Assembly (NCBI RefSeq): GCF_900128505.1
Contig: NZ_LT669941.1
Location: 2,792,859-2,856,858 of the forward strand
Reading direction: 5' to 3'
Source of the DNA: Parabacteroides timonensis
GTDB lineage: Bacteria; Bacteroidota; Bacteroidia; Bacteroidales; Tannerellaceae
DNA: 64,000 nucleotides
Shown piece after piece: positions 24,609-34,005 of the stretch; within the stretch, counting starts at the first letter, position 1; each line of letters begins with the position of its first letter. The translations under genes and the position numbers were made by a program. Below the pieces are notes generated by a model, which did not search any database, was not told the origin of the DNA, and saw only the letters and a program-made list of their open reading frames with translations.

Positions 24609-27608
24609 ATGAGGAAGATACTTACAATACTGCTTTGCGCTGTATGTTTACTGGCAGGCAAAGCACAGACCATACCGAATATGTACCGCAATGTCGATCA
24701 GGCAAAAATGAATCACTGGGTGGATTCGGTTTTCGACTCGATGACTTACGATGAACGGATCGGGCAACTTTTTATGGTAATAGCCGATCCTAAATCGGAC
24801 AACCGCAATATGCAACGACTCATGCGGTATGTGAATGAAATAAAGATCGGAGGAATTCTTTTCCATAAAGGAAACCCTGTCACACAGGCAGAAGTCACCA
24901 ACCGGTTGCAGAAAGCATCCCGTGTTCCCATGTTCGTCTCGTTGGATGGAGAGTGGGGCTTGTCGATGCGTCTGAGCGGTACGACTCGTTTCCCCAAGAA
25001 TATGATGCTGGGGGCGATAGAAAACAATCAATTAATCACCGAATATGGCAAAGAAGTAGCCCGTCAATGTAAAGAGATGGGGATACAGATCAACTTTGCC
25101 CCCGACATGGATGTAAACAGTAACACAGACAACCCCATAATCGGACTACGTTCCTTCGGAGAGAATCCGCAGGCAGTAGCAGAGAAAGGTCTTGCTTATG
25201 CCCGTGGCCTGGAAGGGGAAGGTATTATCTCTGTTTCCAAGCATTTCCCCGGACATGGAGATACCTCGGAAGACTCACACAACACACTACCTTCCGTCCA
25301 TCACGACCTGGCCCGTCTCGACAGTGTGGAACTATATCCTTTTAAACGATATATATATGATGGATACGCGGGGGTTATGACAGGACACCTCTATGTCCCG
25401 GCACTCGATAAGACCCGTAACCTGCCCTCTTCCTTCTCCCGCCCGATAGTAACCGGATTATTAAAAGACAAACTGGGCTTTAGAGGATTATGTTTCACCG
25501 ACGCACTGGCCATGAAAGGTGCCACCACCAGTAAATCGGACAACCCTTCGGTAAAAGCACTACTGGCCGGAAATGACATATTATTGGCTCCTGCTGCCCC
25601 GATCAATGACTTCACAGCCGTGAAAGAGGCCATAGACGAAGGCATACTTAATATTGAAGAGGTGGAGGCCAAGTGTATAAAGATACTTCAGTACAAATAT
25701 ATTACTGGATTAAACAAATACAAACCGATAGAGATCAAAGGCTTAAGTGAGCGGCTGAACTCACCGCATGCAGAATGGCTGGCTGCCAAACTGAATGCGG
25801 AAGCGATCACTTTATTAAAGAATGAAGCAGACTTCATTCCACTCAAACAACTGGATAAAAAGAAGATAGCCGCCCTGTCGATCGGATCTCCCGTAGGAAA
25901 CGATTTCCAGAAGATGCTGGGCCGTTACGACTCTGTGGCAAACTTCAGTATCAGCCGCAGCTCTACGGCCGCACAGGTACAACAGGTTTACAAACAGCTG
26001 GAGAAATATGATGTTATTATTTGCAGCATACACACAGTACGTATTCCCGAAAGTCAGTTGCTCCGCCAGCTGGCGACAAAGAAAGAACTGGTGTACGCCT
26101 TTTTCACCCTGCCCTATTTCTGTAAAGATTATAAGAACTCGATACAGAAAGCGAAAGCAGTCGTGATGGGATACGAAGCGACTCCTCTTGCACAAGAGTA
26201 CGCTGCCCAGTTAATATTCGGAGGTATTGCAGCGAAAGGGAAATTACCTGTTACCATCCCCGGACTTTATTATGCGGGAACCGGTCTCTTTACTGAGAAA
26301 ACCCGGTTGGGATATCATGAGCCGGAAGAAGTCGGAGCCAACCCCATACGCCTTAAAGTGATCGATTCTATTGTTGAAGAAGGACTGGAAGAGAAAGCCT
26401 ACCCTGGCTGCCAGGTGCTTGTAGCCAAAGACGGTATGGTCATTTACGACAAATCGTTCGGCTATTTTGATTACAGTCAAAAACAGCCGGTAGAGGAAAA
26501 TTCAGTCTACGACCTGGCTTCCGCTTCAAAGGCAGCCGGAACATTATTGGCCGTCATGAAAGCTTATGACGAAAAGAAGTTCACGCTCAACAATAAGATA
26601 TCGGAGTATATCCCGGAGCTGAAAGGCTCTAATAAAAAAGACCTGAATATAAAGGAAATGCTCTACCACCAGTCGGGCGTTGTCTCTACAATCAACTTTT
26701 ACCTGGATGCTATCGACAAAGACAGTTACAAAGGAAGTCTTTACAGTCGCGAAAAGAACGCTACCCATCCGGTACGCTTCGATGCAAAGACCTTCGTCCG
26801 CAACGACTTTAAGTATCTGCCCGACCTCGTATCCGATAAAAAGAAACCCGGTTTCACCACCGAAGTGGCCCGCAACTTCTATCTGCACGACTCCTTCAAA
26901 GACAGTATCATACAGGATATAAAAGACTCGCGCCTCGGTACACGCGGTAAATATGTGTACAGCTGCGTCAACTTCATCATGCTGAAGATGATGGTGGAAA
27001 ACCAGATGAAGCAACCGATGGATCAACTGCTCCACAATAACTTTTACAGTCGTCTCGGAGCACGCCATACCACTTACAATCCATTGAAAGCGATGGATAC
27101 GTTACAGATTGTCCCCACAGAAGACGACCAGTTCGTACGCCGCCAGCTGGTTCGCGGATATGTGCATGATGAGGCAGCCGCCTTTCAGGGAGGTGTCTCC
27201 GGTAATGCCGGATTATTTTCGAATGCCAACGATCTGGCAAAGGTGTTGCAACTGTTCCTCAATCAGGGGAAATACGGTAACGAACAATACCTGTCGACAG
27301 AAACCTGCCGGCTCTTCACTCAAAGCAAAAGTCCGACAAGCCGTCGCGGACTGGGTTTCGACAAACCAGCCGTCGGCACGCATAAAGGTTCACCCTGTGG
27401 AAGCCTGACGCCACCATCCGTCTACGGCCATACCGGGTTTACCGGTACTTGTTTCTGGGTAGACCCCGATAATCAGTTGCTTTACATCTTCCTTTGCAAC
27501 CGTGTCAACCCATCGCGAGCCAACAATAAGCTGGGAGCACTGGATATACGAACCCGAATACAAGACGCAATCTATAAAGCAATTGATAGAAAAAGCCAAA
27601 AAGATTAG
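24609..27608 (+). CDS. GH3 glycosidase fused to serine beta-lactamase-like hydrolase
   Basis: A 999-residue exported protein with signal peptide MRKILTILLCAVCLLAGKAQ. Residues 30-390 form a GH3 catalytic domain: the NagZ-type His-Asp loop KHFPGHGDTSEDSH (211-224) and the nucleophile D298 in CFTDALAMKG predict beta-N-acetylhexosaminidase activity on peptidoglycan fragments. A linker domain (400-560) precedes a class-C-like serine hydrolase with SASK (638-641), Y-S-C at 784-786 where Y-S-N is usual, and HTG (941-943). The fusion is known in Bacteroidetes and suggests combined glycan and peptide processing. The ATG at 24609 is preferred over the TTG at 24582, which overlaps the promoter box TATTTTTG. 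Confidence 0.92.
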   Translation: MRKILTILLCAVCLLAGKAQTIPNMYRNVDQAKMNHWVDSVFDSMTYDERIGQLFMVIADPKSDNRNMQRLMRYVNEIKIGGILFHKGNPVTQAEVTNRLQKASRVPMFVSLDGEWGLSMRLSGTTRFPKNMMLGAIENNQLITEYGKEVARQCKEMGIQINFAPDMDVNSNTDNPIIGLRSFGENPQAVAEKGLAYARGLEGEGIISVSKHFPGHGDTSEDSHNTLPSVHHDLARLDSVELYPFKRYIYDGYAGVMTGHLYVPALDKTRNLPSSFSRPIVTGLLKDKLGFRGLCFTDALAMKGATTSKSDNPSVKALLAGNDILLAPAAPINDFTAVKEAIDEGILNIEEVEAKCIKILQYKYITGLNKYKPIEIKGLSERLNSPHAEWLAAKLNAEAITLLKNEADFIPLKQLDKKKIAALSIGSPVGNDFQKMLGRYDSVANFSISRSSTAAQVQQVYKQLEKYDVIICSIHTVRIPESQLLRQLATKKELVYAFFTLPYFCKDYKNSIQKAKAVVMGYEATPLAQEYAAQLIFGGIAAKGKLPVTIPGLYYAGTGLFTEKTRLGYHEPEEVGANPIRLKVIDSIVEEGLEEKAYPGCQVLVAKDGMVIYDKSFGYFDYSQKQPVEENSVYDLASASKAAGTLLAVMKAYDEKKFTLNNKISEYIPELKGSNKKDLNIKEMLYHQSGVVSTINFYLDAIDKDSYKGSLYSREKNATHPVRFDAKTFVRNDFKYLPDLVSDKKKPGFTTEVARNFYLHDSFKDSIIQDIKDSRLGTRGKYVYSCVNFIMLKMMVENQMKQPMDQLLHNNFYSRLGARHTTYNPLKAMDTLQIVPTEDDQFVRRQLVRGYVHDEAAAFQGGVSGNAGLFSNANDLAKVLQLFLNQGKYGNEQYLSTETCRLFTQSKSPTSRRGLGFDKPAVGTHKGSPCGSLTPPSVYGHTGFTGTCFWVDPDNQLLYIFLCNRVNPSRANNKLGALDIRTRIQDAIYKAIDRKSQKD

Positions 27609-27616
27609 TACTTTTG
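27609..27616 (+). promoter_or_regulatory. -7 element upstream of CobD-like gene
   Basis: TACTTTTG matches TAnnTTTG and lies 44 bp before the ATG, directly after the GH3 stop. The -33 box is poor (ATTG with a 23-bp spacer). Confidence 0.4.
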
Positions 27617-27660
27617 CAACACCTTATTATAACAACATTAATTACTAAAACAAATAAAGT

Positions 27661-28692
27661 ATGCTATTCGGACACGGTGACGACTTTTACAACTCACAAA
27701 ACGAAGTGAAGATAAACTTCAGCTCCAATGTATGGCACGGTGCCAACCTTGAAAAGCTCAAAGAACATCTGATCGAGCAATTCAATAAACTGACACGTTA
27801 TCCGGAACCGGATGCCGCCTCACTCAAACGGCTGCTTGCCCGCCGATATGAAATAAAAGAAGAGAACGTTGTTGTGACCAACGGTTCCATCACCGCCTTC
27901 TACCTACTTGCACAGGCTTGGAGAGGGGCCAAATCGATGATCGCTGTGCCTTCTTTCTCCGAGTACGAAGATGCCTGCCGCCTGCACGAACATGAGATCA
28001 GTTTCTTTTCCACCACCGACGACCTTTCGGAACTCTCGCTGGAAGGACAGGATTTCTGCTGGATTTGTAACCCGAATAATCCGGACGGCAAACTGCTCCA
28101 CCGCACAGAGATGCTGAAACTGATCGCAGCTAACCGGAACACAAAATTTATTGTCGACCAGGCATACGTTGCCTTTACAACCGAGGATATGTTGAAACCG
28201 TCGGACGTAAAGAACAACCCGAACTTGATCCTTATCCAATCTATTTCCAAAGCATACAATATTCCGGGAATACGTATCGGTTATCTGGTAGCTTCACCGG
28301 AAATAGTAAACGAAGTAAATAAGTATATCATCCCCTGGTCCATCAATGCGATCGCACTCGAAGCAAGTAAATATATCCTGATCCATCCGGCACAGTTCAC
28401 ATTGCCAATCCGCAAGTGGCAACGCGAAACAGCTGAGCTGATCTACCAATTGAATAAATTCGACAACCTGGAAGTGATTCCTTCGTCGACCACCTTCTTC
28501 CTTGTCCGCCTGAAAAAAGGAACGGCTGCCGAATTGAAGAAATTCTTGTGGGAGAAATATGGTATCCTGATACGCGATGCTTCAAACTTCCGCGGGTTGG
28601 ATGAAACCTATTTCCGCCTGTCTACCCAGACAACAGCAGAGAATCAGGTATTGATCGATGCCATACGCGAATGGTTTGAACTGGAGGACTAA
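27661..28692 (+). CDS. CobD-like PLP-dependent aminotransferase/decarboxylase
   Basis: A 343-residue fold-type I PLP enzyme. Motifs: GHGDD at the N-terminus, VVTNGSITAF (PLP phosphate region), CNPNNPDG (136-143), D166 in IVDQAYVAF, and SISKAYNIPGIRIGY with the PLP lysine K197. It resembles threonine-phosphate decarboxylase (CobD) and histidinol-phosphate aminotransferase. CobD makes the aminopropanol linker of cobalamin, but no cobalamin gene is nearby, so the substrate remains open. A promoter-like TACTTTTG lies at 27609-27616. Confidence 0.82.
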   Translation: MLFGHGDDFYNSQNEVKINFSSNVWHGANLEKLKEHLIEQFNKLTRYPEPDAASLKRLLARRYEIKEENVVVTNGSITAFYLLAQAWRGAKSMIAVPSFSEYEDACRLHEHEISFFSTTDDLSELSLEGQDFCWICNPNNPDGKLLHRTEMLKLIAANRNTKFIVDQAYVAFTTEDMLKPSDVKNNPNLILIQSISKAYNIPGIRIGYLVASPEIVNEVNKYIIPWSINAIALEASKYILIHPAQFTLPIRKWQRETAELIYQLNKFDNLEVIPSSTTFFLVRLKKGTAAELKKFLWEKYGILIRDASNFRGLDETYFRLSTQTTAENQVLIDAIREWFELED

Positions 28693-28957
28693 GCAACTAC
28701 CTCCCTACTTATAAGGATTTATCTCACTAAGATTAAATCTTTTTGTCTGGACTTTGGGAAACGAAAGGCAGGCAGTACAAATACGCAAGGCCAGCTTTAC
28801 ATAAATGTAAGGCTGGCCTTAATTTTTAGTAAGGCAGGCCTTGCGTTTAAAAACATCAGGACTAAAATGCTTAAACATCGGCACATTTTCCCTTAATATA
28901 CAGCATGAAAAGACTTAGATCCCGGCATGAAAAAACACTTAGCACAGCAAAGACAAA
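28693..28957. other. Convergent intergenic region with nested inverted repeats
   Basis: Between convergent genes. It holds the hairpin element at 28783-28846 described separately, and nothing else was recognised up to the enolase terminator. Confidence 0.5.
28783..28846 (+). terminator. Nested competing hairpins, likely terminator
   Basis: AAGGCCAGC-T-TTACAT (28787-28802) pairs with ATGTAA-G-GCTGGCCTT (28805-28820), and ACGCAAGGCC (28783-28792) pairs perfectly with GGCCTTGCGT (28837-28846). The two stems share the left arm and exclude each other. The inner stem is followed by AATTTTT, so termination of the CobD-like transcript is likely. Confidence 0.6.
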
Positions 28958-28990
28958 ACAAAAGAGGCCATCCTCGTAAGGACGGCCTCT
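28958..28990 (-). terminator. Terminator after enolase
   Basis: On the minus strand AGAGGCCGTCC pairs with GGATGGCCTCT, followed by TTTTGTTTTG, 34 bp after the stop. Confidence 0.82.
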
Positions 28991-29023
28991 CGTCATTTTA
29001 AATCACACCTAATGGAGTTTATC

Positions 29024-30310
29024 TTATTTCTTATAAGTCTTGTAACCATAAACTGCCAGGTCACCCAATTCCTCCTCGATACGAAGCAACTGGTTGTACT
29101 TAGCCATACGGTCTGAGCGGCTCAATGAACCGGTCTTGATCTGTCCACTGTTAGTAGCAACTGCGATATCGGCGATTGTCGCATCTTCCGTCTCACCCGA
29201 ACGATGTGAAGTGACAGAAGTATATCCGTTACGATGAGCCATTTCGATAGCATCCAGTGTCTCGGTCAATGTTCCGATCTGGTTTACTTTGATCAGGATA
29301 GAGTTGGCACAGCCTTCTTCGATTCCTTTCTTCAGAAATTCAACGTTAGTCACGAACAGGTCGTCGCCAACCAGTTGGATACGGTCGCCCAAAGCCTTGG
29401 TAAGTTTCTTCCAACCTTCCCAGTCGTTTTCATCCATACCGTCTTCGATCGAGTCGATCGGATATTTATTTACCAGTTCAGTCAGATACAACACCTGTTC
29501 TGTTGCTGTGCGCTTTGCACCATTCGGACCTTCAAATTTAGTATAATCGTAAGTTCCTTTCTTGTCGTAGAATTCAGAAGAGGCGCAGTCCATAGCGATA
29601 GTTACATCCTTTCCCGGTTCGTATCCGGCAGCTTTAATAGCAGCCATAATAGAACCCAGTGCATCCTCTGTACCGTTAAGAGCGGGAGCAAAACCACCTT
29701 CGTCACCAACAGCAGTACTCAGGCCACGGTCGTGCAGAACTTTCTTCAATGCATGGAATACTTCAGCTCCCATACGTAAGCCTTCACGGAAACTCTTCGC
29801 GCCTACCGGACGGATCATGAATTCCTGGAATGCAATCGGAGCATCAGAGTGCGAACCTCCGTTGATAATATTCATCATCGGAACAGGCAATACATAAGCA
29901 TTCGTTCCGCCGATATAGCGGTAAAGCGGCTGGTCAAGATAATTGGCGGCAGCTTTAGCTACGGCAAGTGAAACACCCAGCATGGCATTGGCTCCTAGCT
30001 TCGACTTTGTCTTTGTTCCGTCCAAAGCGATCAGTTTATGGTCGATCTCACGCTGGTTCAAAGCACTCATACCGATAATTGCAGGTGCGATAATTTTGTT
30101 CACATTATCTACGGCTTTCTGAACACCTTTACCGCCATAACGTTTTTTATCGCCATCACGAAGTTCGATGGCTTCGTTTTCGCCGGTTGAAGCACCGGAA
30201 GGAACGGCTGCACGGCCAAATGCGCCACATTCAAGAAGCACATCTACTTCTACTGTCGGGTTTCCACGGGAATCAAGAATCTCTCTACCTACTACTTTTT
30301 CAATTTTCAT
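29024..30310 (-). CDS. eno: Enolase
   Basis: A 428-residue enolase converting 2-phosphoglycerate to phosphoenolpyruvate. Landmarks are SRGNPTVEVDV, GASTGENEAIELRDGD, the signature LIKVNQIGTLTETL with the catalytic lysine, and SHRSGETEDATIADIAV. The length is normal. It is monocistronic, with a TATATTTG -7 box at 30350-30357 upstream and its own terminator downstream. Confidence 0.97.
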   Translation of the reverse strand: MKIEKVVGREILDSRGNPTVEVDVLLECGAFGRAAVPSGASTGENEAIELRDGDKKRYGGKGVQKAVDNVNKIIAPAIIGMSALNQREIDHKLIALDGTKTKSKLGANAMLGVSLAVAKAAANYLDQPLYRYIGGTNAYVLPVPMMNIINGGSHSDAPIAFQEFMIRPVGAKSFREGLRMGAEVFHALKKVLHDRGLSTAVGDEGGFAPALNGTEDALGSIMAAIKAAGYEPGKDVTIAMDCASSEFYDKKGTYDYTKFEGPNGAKRTATEQVLYLTELVNKYPIDSIEDGMDENDWEGWKKLTKALGDRIQLVGDDLFVTNVEFLKKGIEEGCANSILIKVNQIGTLTETLDAIEMAHRNGYTSVTSHRSGETEDATIADIAVATNSGQIKTGSLSRSDRMAKYNQLLRIEEELGDLAVYGYKTYKK

Positions 30311-30349
30311 AACCTAAATATTTAGTACTTTATTATTTTTCACTCAGTA

Positions 30350-30357
30350 CAAATATA
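30350..30357 (-). promoter_or_regulatory. -7 element of enolase gene
   Basis: The minus strand reads TATATTTG, 39 bp before the eno ATG. A -33 TTTG at standard spacing is not evident. Confidence 0.5.
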
Positions 30358-30547
30358 ACAAAGTTTACACGCCGATTGTTGCCAAGCCCTTATAGAGTTT
30401 TTCGATGAATAAATAGAAGAGTTTCTTTTACGACTCGATATTTCATCCAAATTTGCGATAAGAATAAGTTGATATTTTTTTCTAAAAAGTTTCAACTATT
30501 TGCTTCTCTCGAATGTTTTAACATAAAAGTCCTGTTTTGGTTGGGTT

Positions 30548-30946
30548 ATGAAAAAGATTCTATCCATATTGACACTCCTTATTCTGGTCCTTATCGGTCA
30601 GGAGGTTGCATTCAATGTGGATAGTAAAACAACAATCCAACAATGCAGTTCGAATGATGACAAAAAAAACACTTCTCTGGAAAAAGAGCTTAAGAAGTTT
30701 GAATTAGGAAAAGTTCCCCTTGAGTCTTATGATATAACAGCCCGTACCAAACCGGCTTCCGATAACTACGAACGACTGTTCAAATTATCGAACAACAATA
30801 AAAACCTTCTCCTCCTACATCTGAAAGGTCAAGCTATACAATATAAAGTATCAGAGACTTTATCTACTATTCAAACTATAAACTACTCTTCGCTTCGTAA
30901 ATGTGGAAATCTTTGGATCTACGTTTTACGAAAACTCATTATTTGA
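30548..30946 (+). CDS. Small exported protein of unknown function
   Basis: A 132-residue protein with an N-terminal signal sequence (MKKILSILTLLILVLIGQEV). The mature part is polar and lysine-rich (NDDKKNTSLEKELKKFELG), then a helical segment and a basic C-terminus ending NLWIYVLRKLII. No family is recognised and no catalytic motif is seen. It lies between enolase and exbB, 130 bp before the latter, where the gap holds two small inverted repeats (TGCACA-TGTGCA at 31007-31028 is one). It may be a lineage-specific periplasmic protein; expression is likely but not certain. Confidence 0.5.
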   Translation: MKKILSILTLLILVLIGQEVAFNVDSKTTIQQCSSNDDKKNTSLEKELKKFELGKVPLESYDITARTKPASDNYERLFKLSNNNKNLLLLHLKGQAIQYKVSETLSTIQTINYSSLRKCGNLWIYVLRKLII

Positions 30947-31075
30947 TATTATAGATTAGACAATTGTAATTGATGGTTATACCCTTTTTATAAGGTATGA
31001 TCCGAATGCACATTCCCTTATTTGTGCACTCAGACTATTATTTTCTGTTTTTATCTTCAATATAATATCAAAATT

Positions 31076-31885
31076 ATGAAAACAAATAAATCTGTTATAT
31101 TAAAAACATCCAACGGCGTATCAGCCGGTATCGTTATTATCGTTTGCTTTGTCCTGGCAGTATGTTTCTTTGAATTCGTGTTAGGTAATCCTTCTAACTT
31201 TATGGATAATAATCCTGATAATCATCCGCTTCCCGGAAATTATGCGGGTACAATCTATAAAGGAGGTTATATCGTTCCTGTTGTAATCACTCTTCTATTG
31301 ACTGTTATTACACTAAGTGTAGAACGTTTCATCGCTATCAGCCGCTCCAAAGGGAAAAAAGGCTTGATGGGTTTCGTGCAGACCATAAAGAAAGACCTGG
31401 AAGAAGGTAATCTGGATGCAGCAAAAGCTGCTTGTAAAGAACAGCAAGGTTCGGTTGCCAATGTCGTTAATGCGGCACTGACACGCTATGCGGATGTAGA
31501 ACAAAGAGCAGACCAGACAAAAGAACAAAAGATGGTCATCATTCAGAAAGAGATTGAAGAAAGTACGGCGCTGGAGTTACCGACTATGGAACAGAACTTG
31601 CCTGTCATCGCTACGATCTCAACGTTAGGTACCTTGTTTGGATTGCTGGGAACAGTATTAGGTATGATTCGTTCGTTTGCCGCTTTGGCTAATGCGGGTG
31701 CTCCCGACTCCGTTGCTTTGTCTACTGGTATCTCTGAAGCGCTGGTTAATACGGCTTTAGGTATCGCCACCGGTGCCATGGCCATCATCTCATACAACTA
31801 TTTCACCAGTAAAATAGATAATATTACCTATGCTATTGACGAGATAGGTTTCTCTATCGTACAGACATTCGCCGCTAAACACTGA
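31076..31885 (+). CDS. exbB: ExbB/TolQ-type proton channel subunit
   Basis: About 269 residues, start at the ATG 31076 (MKTNKSV). Three transmembrane segments: near 18-38 and then the characteristic pair around 165-195 and 215-240. The conserved cytoplasmic region carries EIEESTALELPTMEQNLPVIATIS, followed by TLGTLFGLLGTVLGMIRSF and GISEALVNTALGIATGAMAII. With ExbD it uses proton motive force to energise TonB. It is the first gene of a seven-gene same-strand cluster. Confidence 0.93.
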   Translation: MKTNKSVILKTSNGVSAGIVIIVCFVLAVCFFEFVLGNPSNFMDNNPDNHPLPGNYAGTIYKGGYIVPVVITLLLTVITLSVERFIAISRSKGKKGLMGFVQTIKKDLEEGNLDAAKAACKEQQGSVANVVNAALTRYADVEQRADQTKEQKMVIIQKEIEESTALELPTMEQNLPVIATISTLGTLFGLLGTVLGMIRSFAALANAGAPDSVALSTGISEALVNTALGIATGAMAIISYNYFTSKIDNITYAIDEIGFSIVQTFAAKH

Positions 31886-31890
31886 AGCAT

Positions 31891-32499
31891 ATGCCTAAGA
31901 TCATAGTAAAACGCAAGAGTACATTCATTGACATGACGGCAATGAGTGACGTAACGGTATTGCTGCTTACTTTCTTTATGCTGACATCTACCTTTATTCA
32001 GAAAGAACCGGTTATGGTAACGACACCGGGGTCTGTTTCCGAAATCAAAATACCGGAAACAAATATTCTTTCAATCCTGGTAGACCCGGACGGGAAAGTA
32101 TTTATGAGCCTGGATAAACAGGAAGACAAGGCTAATGTATTGAAGATGCTGGGAAAAGATTATGGTATAAACTTTACCGACAAAGAAATATATGAATTCA
32201 GTCTGCTTCCTTCCTTCGGTGTTCCTATCCAGAATATGCAGGAGTTTCTGAATCTCCCGGGATCCGAACAAGACCGGTTAATAGTCAACTACGGAATCCC
32301 GGCCGACAGTACCAACAACCAGTTTAAAGCGTGGGTTCAACATGCCCGCGAAGTAAACCGTGACCTGGTGATTGCCATTAAAGCCGATCAACAGACTCCT
32401 TATCCGAAGATTAAGAACATTATGAACACATTGCAGGACTTGAGGGAAAACAGGTATAACCTGATCACCACTCTCAAAAATGTACCTGACAATGCCTAA
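31891..32499 (+). CDS. exbD: ExbD/TolR family biopolymer transporter, first copy
   Basis: A 202-residue protein with one transmembrane helix (about 16-36). The membrane segment IDMTAMSDVTVLLLTFFML carries the conserved proton-relay aspartate (D in MSDV). The periplasmic part has the two-stranded ExbD fold and ends REVNRDLVIAIKADQQTPYPKIKNI, typical of ExbD. It starts 6 bp after exbB. Confidence 0.93.
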   Translation: MPKIIVKRKSTFIDMTAMSDVTVLLLTFFMLTSTFIQKEPVMVTTPGSVSEIKIPETNILSILVDPDGKVFMSLDKQEDKANVLKMLGKDYGINFTDKEIYEFSLLPSFGVPIQNMQEFLNLPGSEQDRLIVNYGIPADSTNNQFKAWVQHAREVNRDLVIAIKADQQTPYPKIKNIMNTLQDLRENRYNLITTLKNVPDNA

Positions 32500-32511
32500 A
32501 CAACAAACGTT

Positions 32512-33174
32512 ATGGCAGAAGTAAATACAGATAAAGGTAAAGGCGACGGCAAGAAAGGTAAACAGAAAAAGGTGAATATCCGTGTGGACTTTACTCCGAT
32601 GGTGGATATGAACATGTTGCTGATTACTTTCTTCATGCTCTGTACTTCGCTCAGCAAACCGCAGACCATGGAGATCAGTATGCCGTCGAAAGACCATGTG
32701 ACGGAAGCCGAACAGACGAAAGTAAAAGCCTCCAAAGCCATCACTCTTATACTGGGTGAAGACAGCAAGGTGTATTACTATTTCGGCGAACCGGATTACG
32801 AACATGTTGAATCGCTGCAAACTACCGACTTCTCTCCCACCGGATTACGTAACATTCTTTTGGAACGTAACGCCGATGCGGTACAGAAGATTACGGAACT
32901 GAAAGTAAAAAAGCTGAATAAAGAAATCTCCGAAGATGAGTTCAAAAAGCAAGCCGCAGAAATAAAAGGAGGTAAAGACGCACCGGTCGTACTGATCAAA
33001 GCTACCGACGATGCTTCTTACAAAGACCTGGTGGATGCACTCGACGAAATGCAGATTTGCAACATAGGTAAATATGCAATTGTCGATATCACTGACGGAG
33101 ACAAATTCCTGGTTGATAATCTAAAAAGCGGGGGCGAACTTTCCAAGGAGATCGCCCAGGCGAATAAAAAATGA
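32512..33174 (+). CDS. exbD: ExbD/TolR family biopolymer transporter, second copy
   Basis: A 220-residue paralogue of the preceding gene. The basic start KGKGDGKKGKQKKVN precedes one membrane helix VDFTPMVDMNMLLITFFML with the conserved aspartate (VDM). A periplasmic domain follows, with an inserted charged helix (KKLNKEISEDEFKKQAAEIKG) not seen in copy one, and the closing ATDDASYKDLVDALDEMQICNIG. Two divergent ExbD proteins probably form a hetero-dimer in the ExbB pore. It begins 13 bp after copy one and its stop overlaps the tonB ATG. Confidence 0.92.
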   Translation: MAEVNTDKGKGDGKKGKQKKVNIRVDFTPMVDMNMLLITFFMLCTSLSKPQTMEISMPSKDHVTEAEQTKVKASKAITLILGEDSKVYYYFGEPDYEHVESLQTTDFSPTGLRNILLERNADAVQKITELKVKKLNKEISEDEFKKQAAEIKGGKDAPVVLIKATDDASYKDLVDALDEMQICNIGKYAIVDITDGDKFLVDNLKSGGELSKEIAQANKK

Positions 33175-34004
33175 CGATCATGATTAATATTAATAATATA
33201 AATCTAAACTCACCGGAATGGACCGATTTGATCTTCAAAGGAAAGAATAAAGAATACGGAGCTTATGAGCTACGCAAAAATTCTTCCCGCAGACATATTC
33301 GTGCCTTGATCGTCGTTACCATCGGAGCAATCCTGGTAATGACCATTCCGGCTTTAATCAAATCTGTCATCCCGCAACATACCAAAGAGCAGGTACTGGA
33401 AGTTACGACACTTTCCAACCTGCAGATGGAAACAAAGGTGCCGGAAGAAAATCAAATTCGTAATATTGAGGCCCCACCTCCTCCCGTACTGAAAAGTACG
33501 ATCAAATTTACTCCGCCTGTCATCAAAGCGGATAAAGATGTAAGGGATGAAGAGGAGATCAAAACACAAGAAGAGCTGACCACATCCAAGTTGGCTATCT
33601 CTGTTGCCGATGTAAAAGGCTCTGACAGTGATGACGCAATCGACATCGCCGACCTGAAAGATAACAAAGAAGTGATCGAAGAGGAAACGACTCCTTACGT
33701 AGCTGTTGAACAGATGCCGCAATTCCCCGGTGGGAACGAAGCTCTGCTGAAATACATCAGTACCCATTTAAAGTATCCGGTTATCGCTGCTGAAAATGGT
33801 ATCGAAGGAACAGTCACACTCCGTTTTGTTGTCAGTCCGACAGGCGAAGTCACCAAGGTTGAGATCCTAAGACAGTTGGATCCTTCCTGCGACAAAGAGG
33901 CGATACGTGTTATCAAGTCTCTTCCGCAATGGGTCCCGGGAAAACAAAATGGTAAACCTGTACCGGTCTATTTCACTGTCCCGGTACGCTTCAGATTGCA
34001 ATAA
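33171..34004 (+). CDS. tonB: TonB energy transducer
   Basis: A 277-residue TonB. A short cytosolic start (WTDLIFKGKNKEYGAYELRK, the Bacteroidetes motif) is followed by the membrane helix ALIVVTIGAILVMTIPALI near 45-65, a long periplasmic linker with PPPPVLK, and a C-terminal TonB domain (about 190-277) with EQMPQFPGGNEALLKYIST and VPGKQNGKPVPVYFTVPVRF. It couples the ExbBD motor to outer-membrane TonB-dependent transporters. The ATG overlaps the second exbD stop (ATGA). Confidence 0.94.
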   Translation: MTIMININNINLNSPEWTDLIFKGKNKEYGAYELRKNSSRRHIRALIVVTIGAILVMTIPALIKSVIPQHTKEQVLEVTTLSNLQMETKVPEENQIRNIEAPPPPVLKSTIKFTPPVIKADKDVRDEEEIKTQEELTTSKLAISVADVKGSDSDDAIDIADLKDNKEVIEEETTPYVAVEQMPQFPGGNEALLKYISTHLKYPVIAAENGIEGTVTLRFVVSPTGEVTKVEILRQLDPSCDKEAIRVIKSLPQWVPGKQNGKPVPVYFTVPVRFRLQ

Positions 34005-34005
34005 T

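Noticed and set aside
26544..27068. 174-codon minus-strand frame inside the GH3 fusion gene
   Set aside because: It is antisense to the conserved hydrolase domain; its composition reflects the complementary codons.
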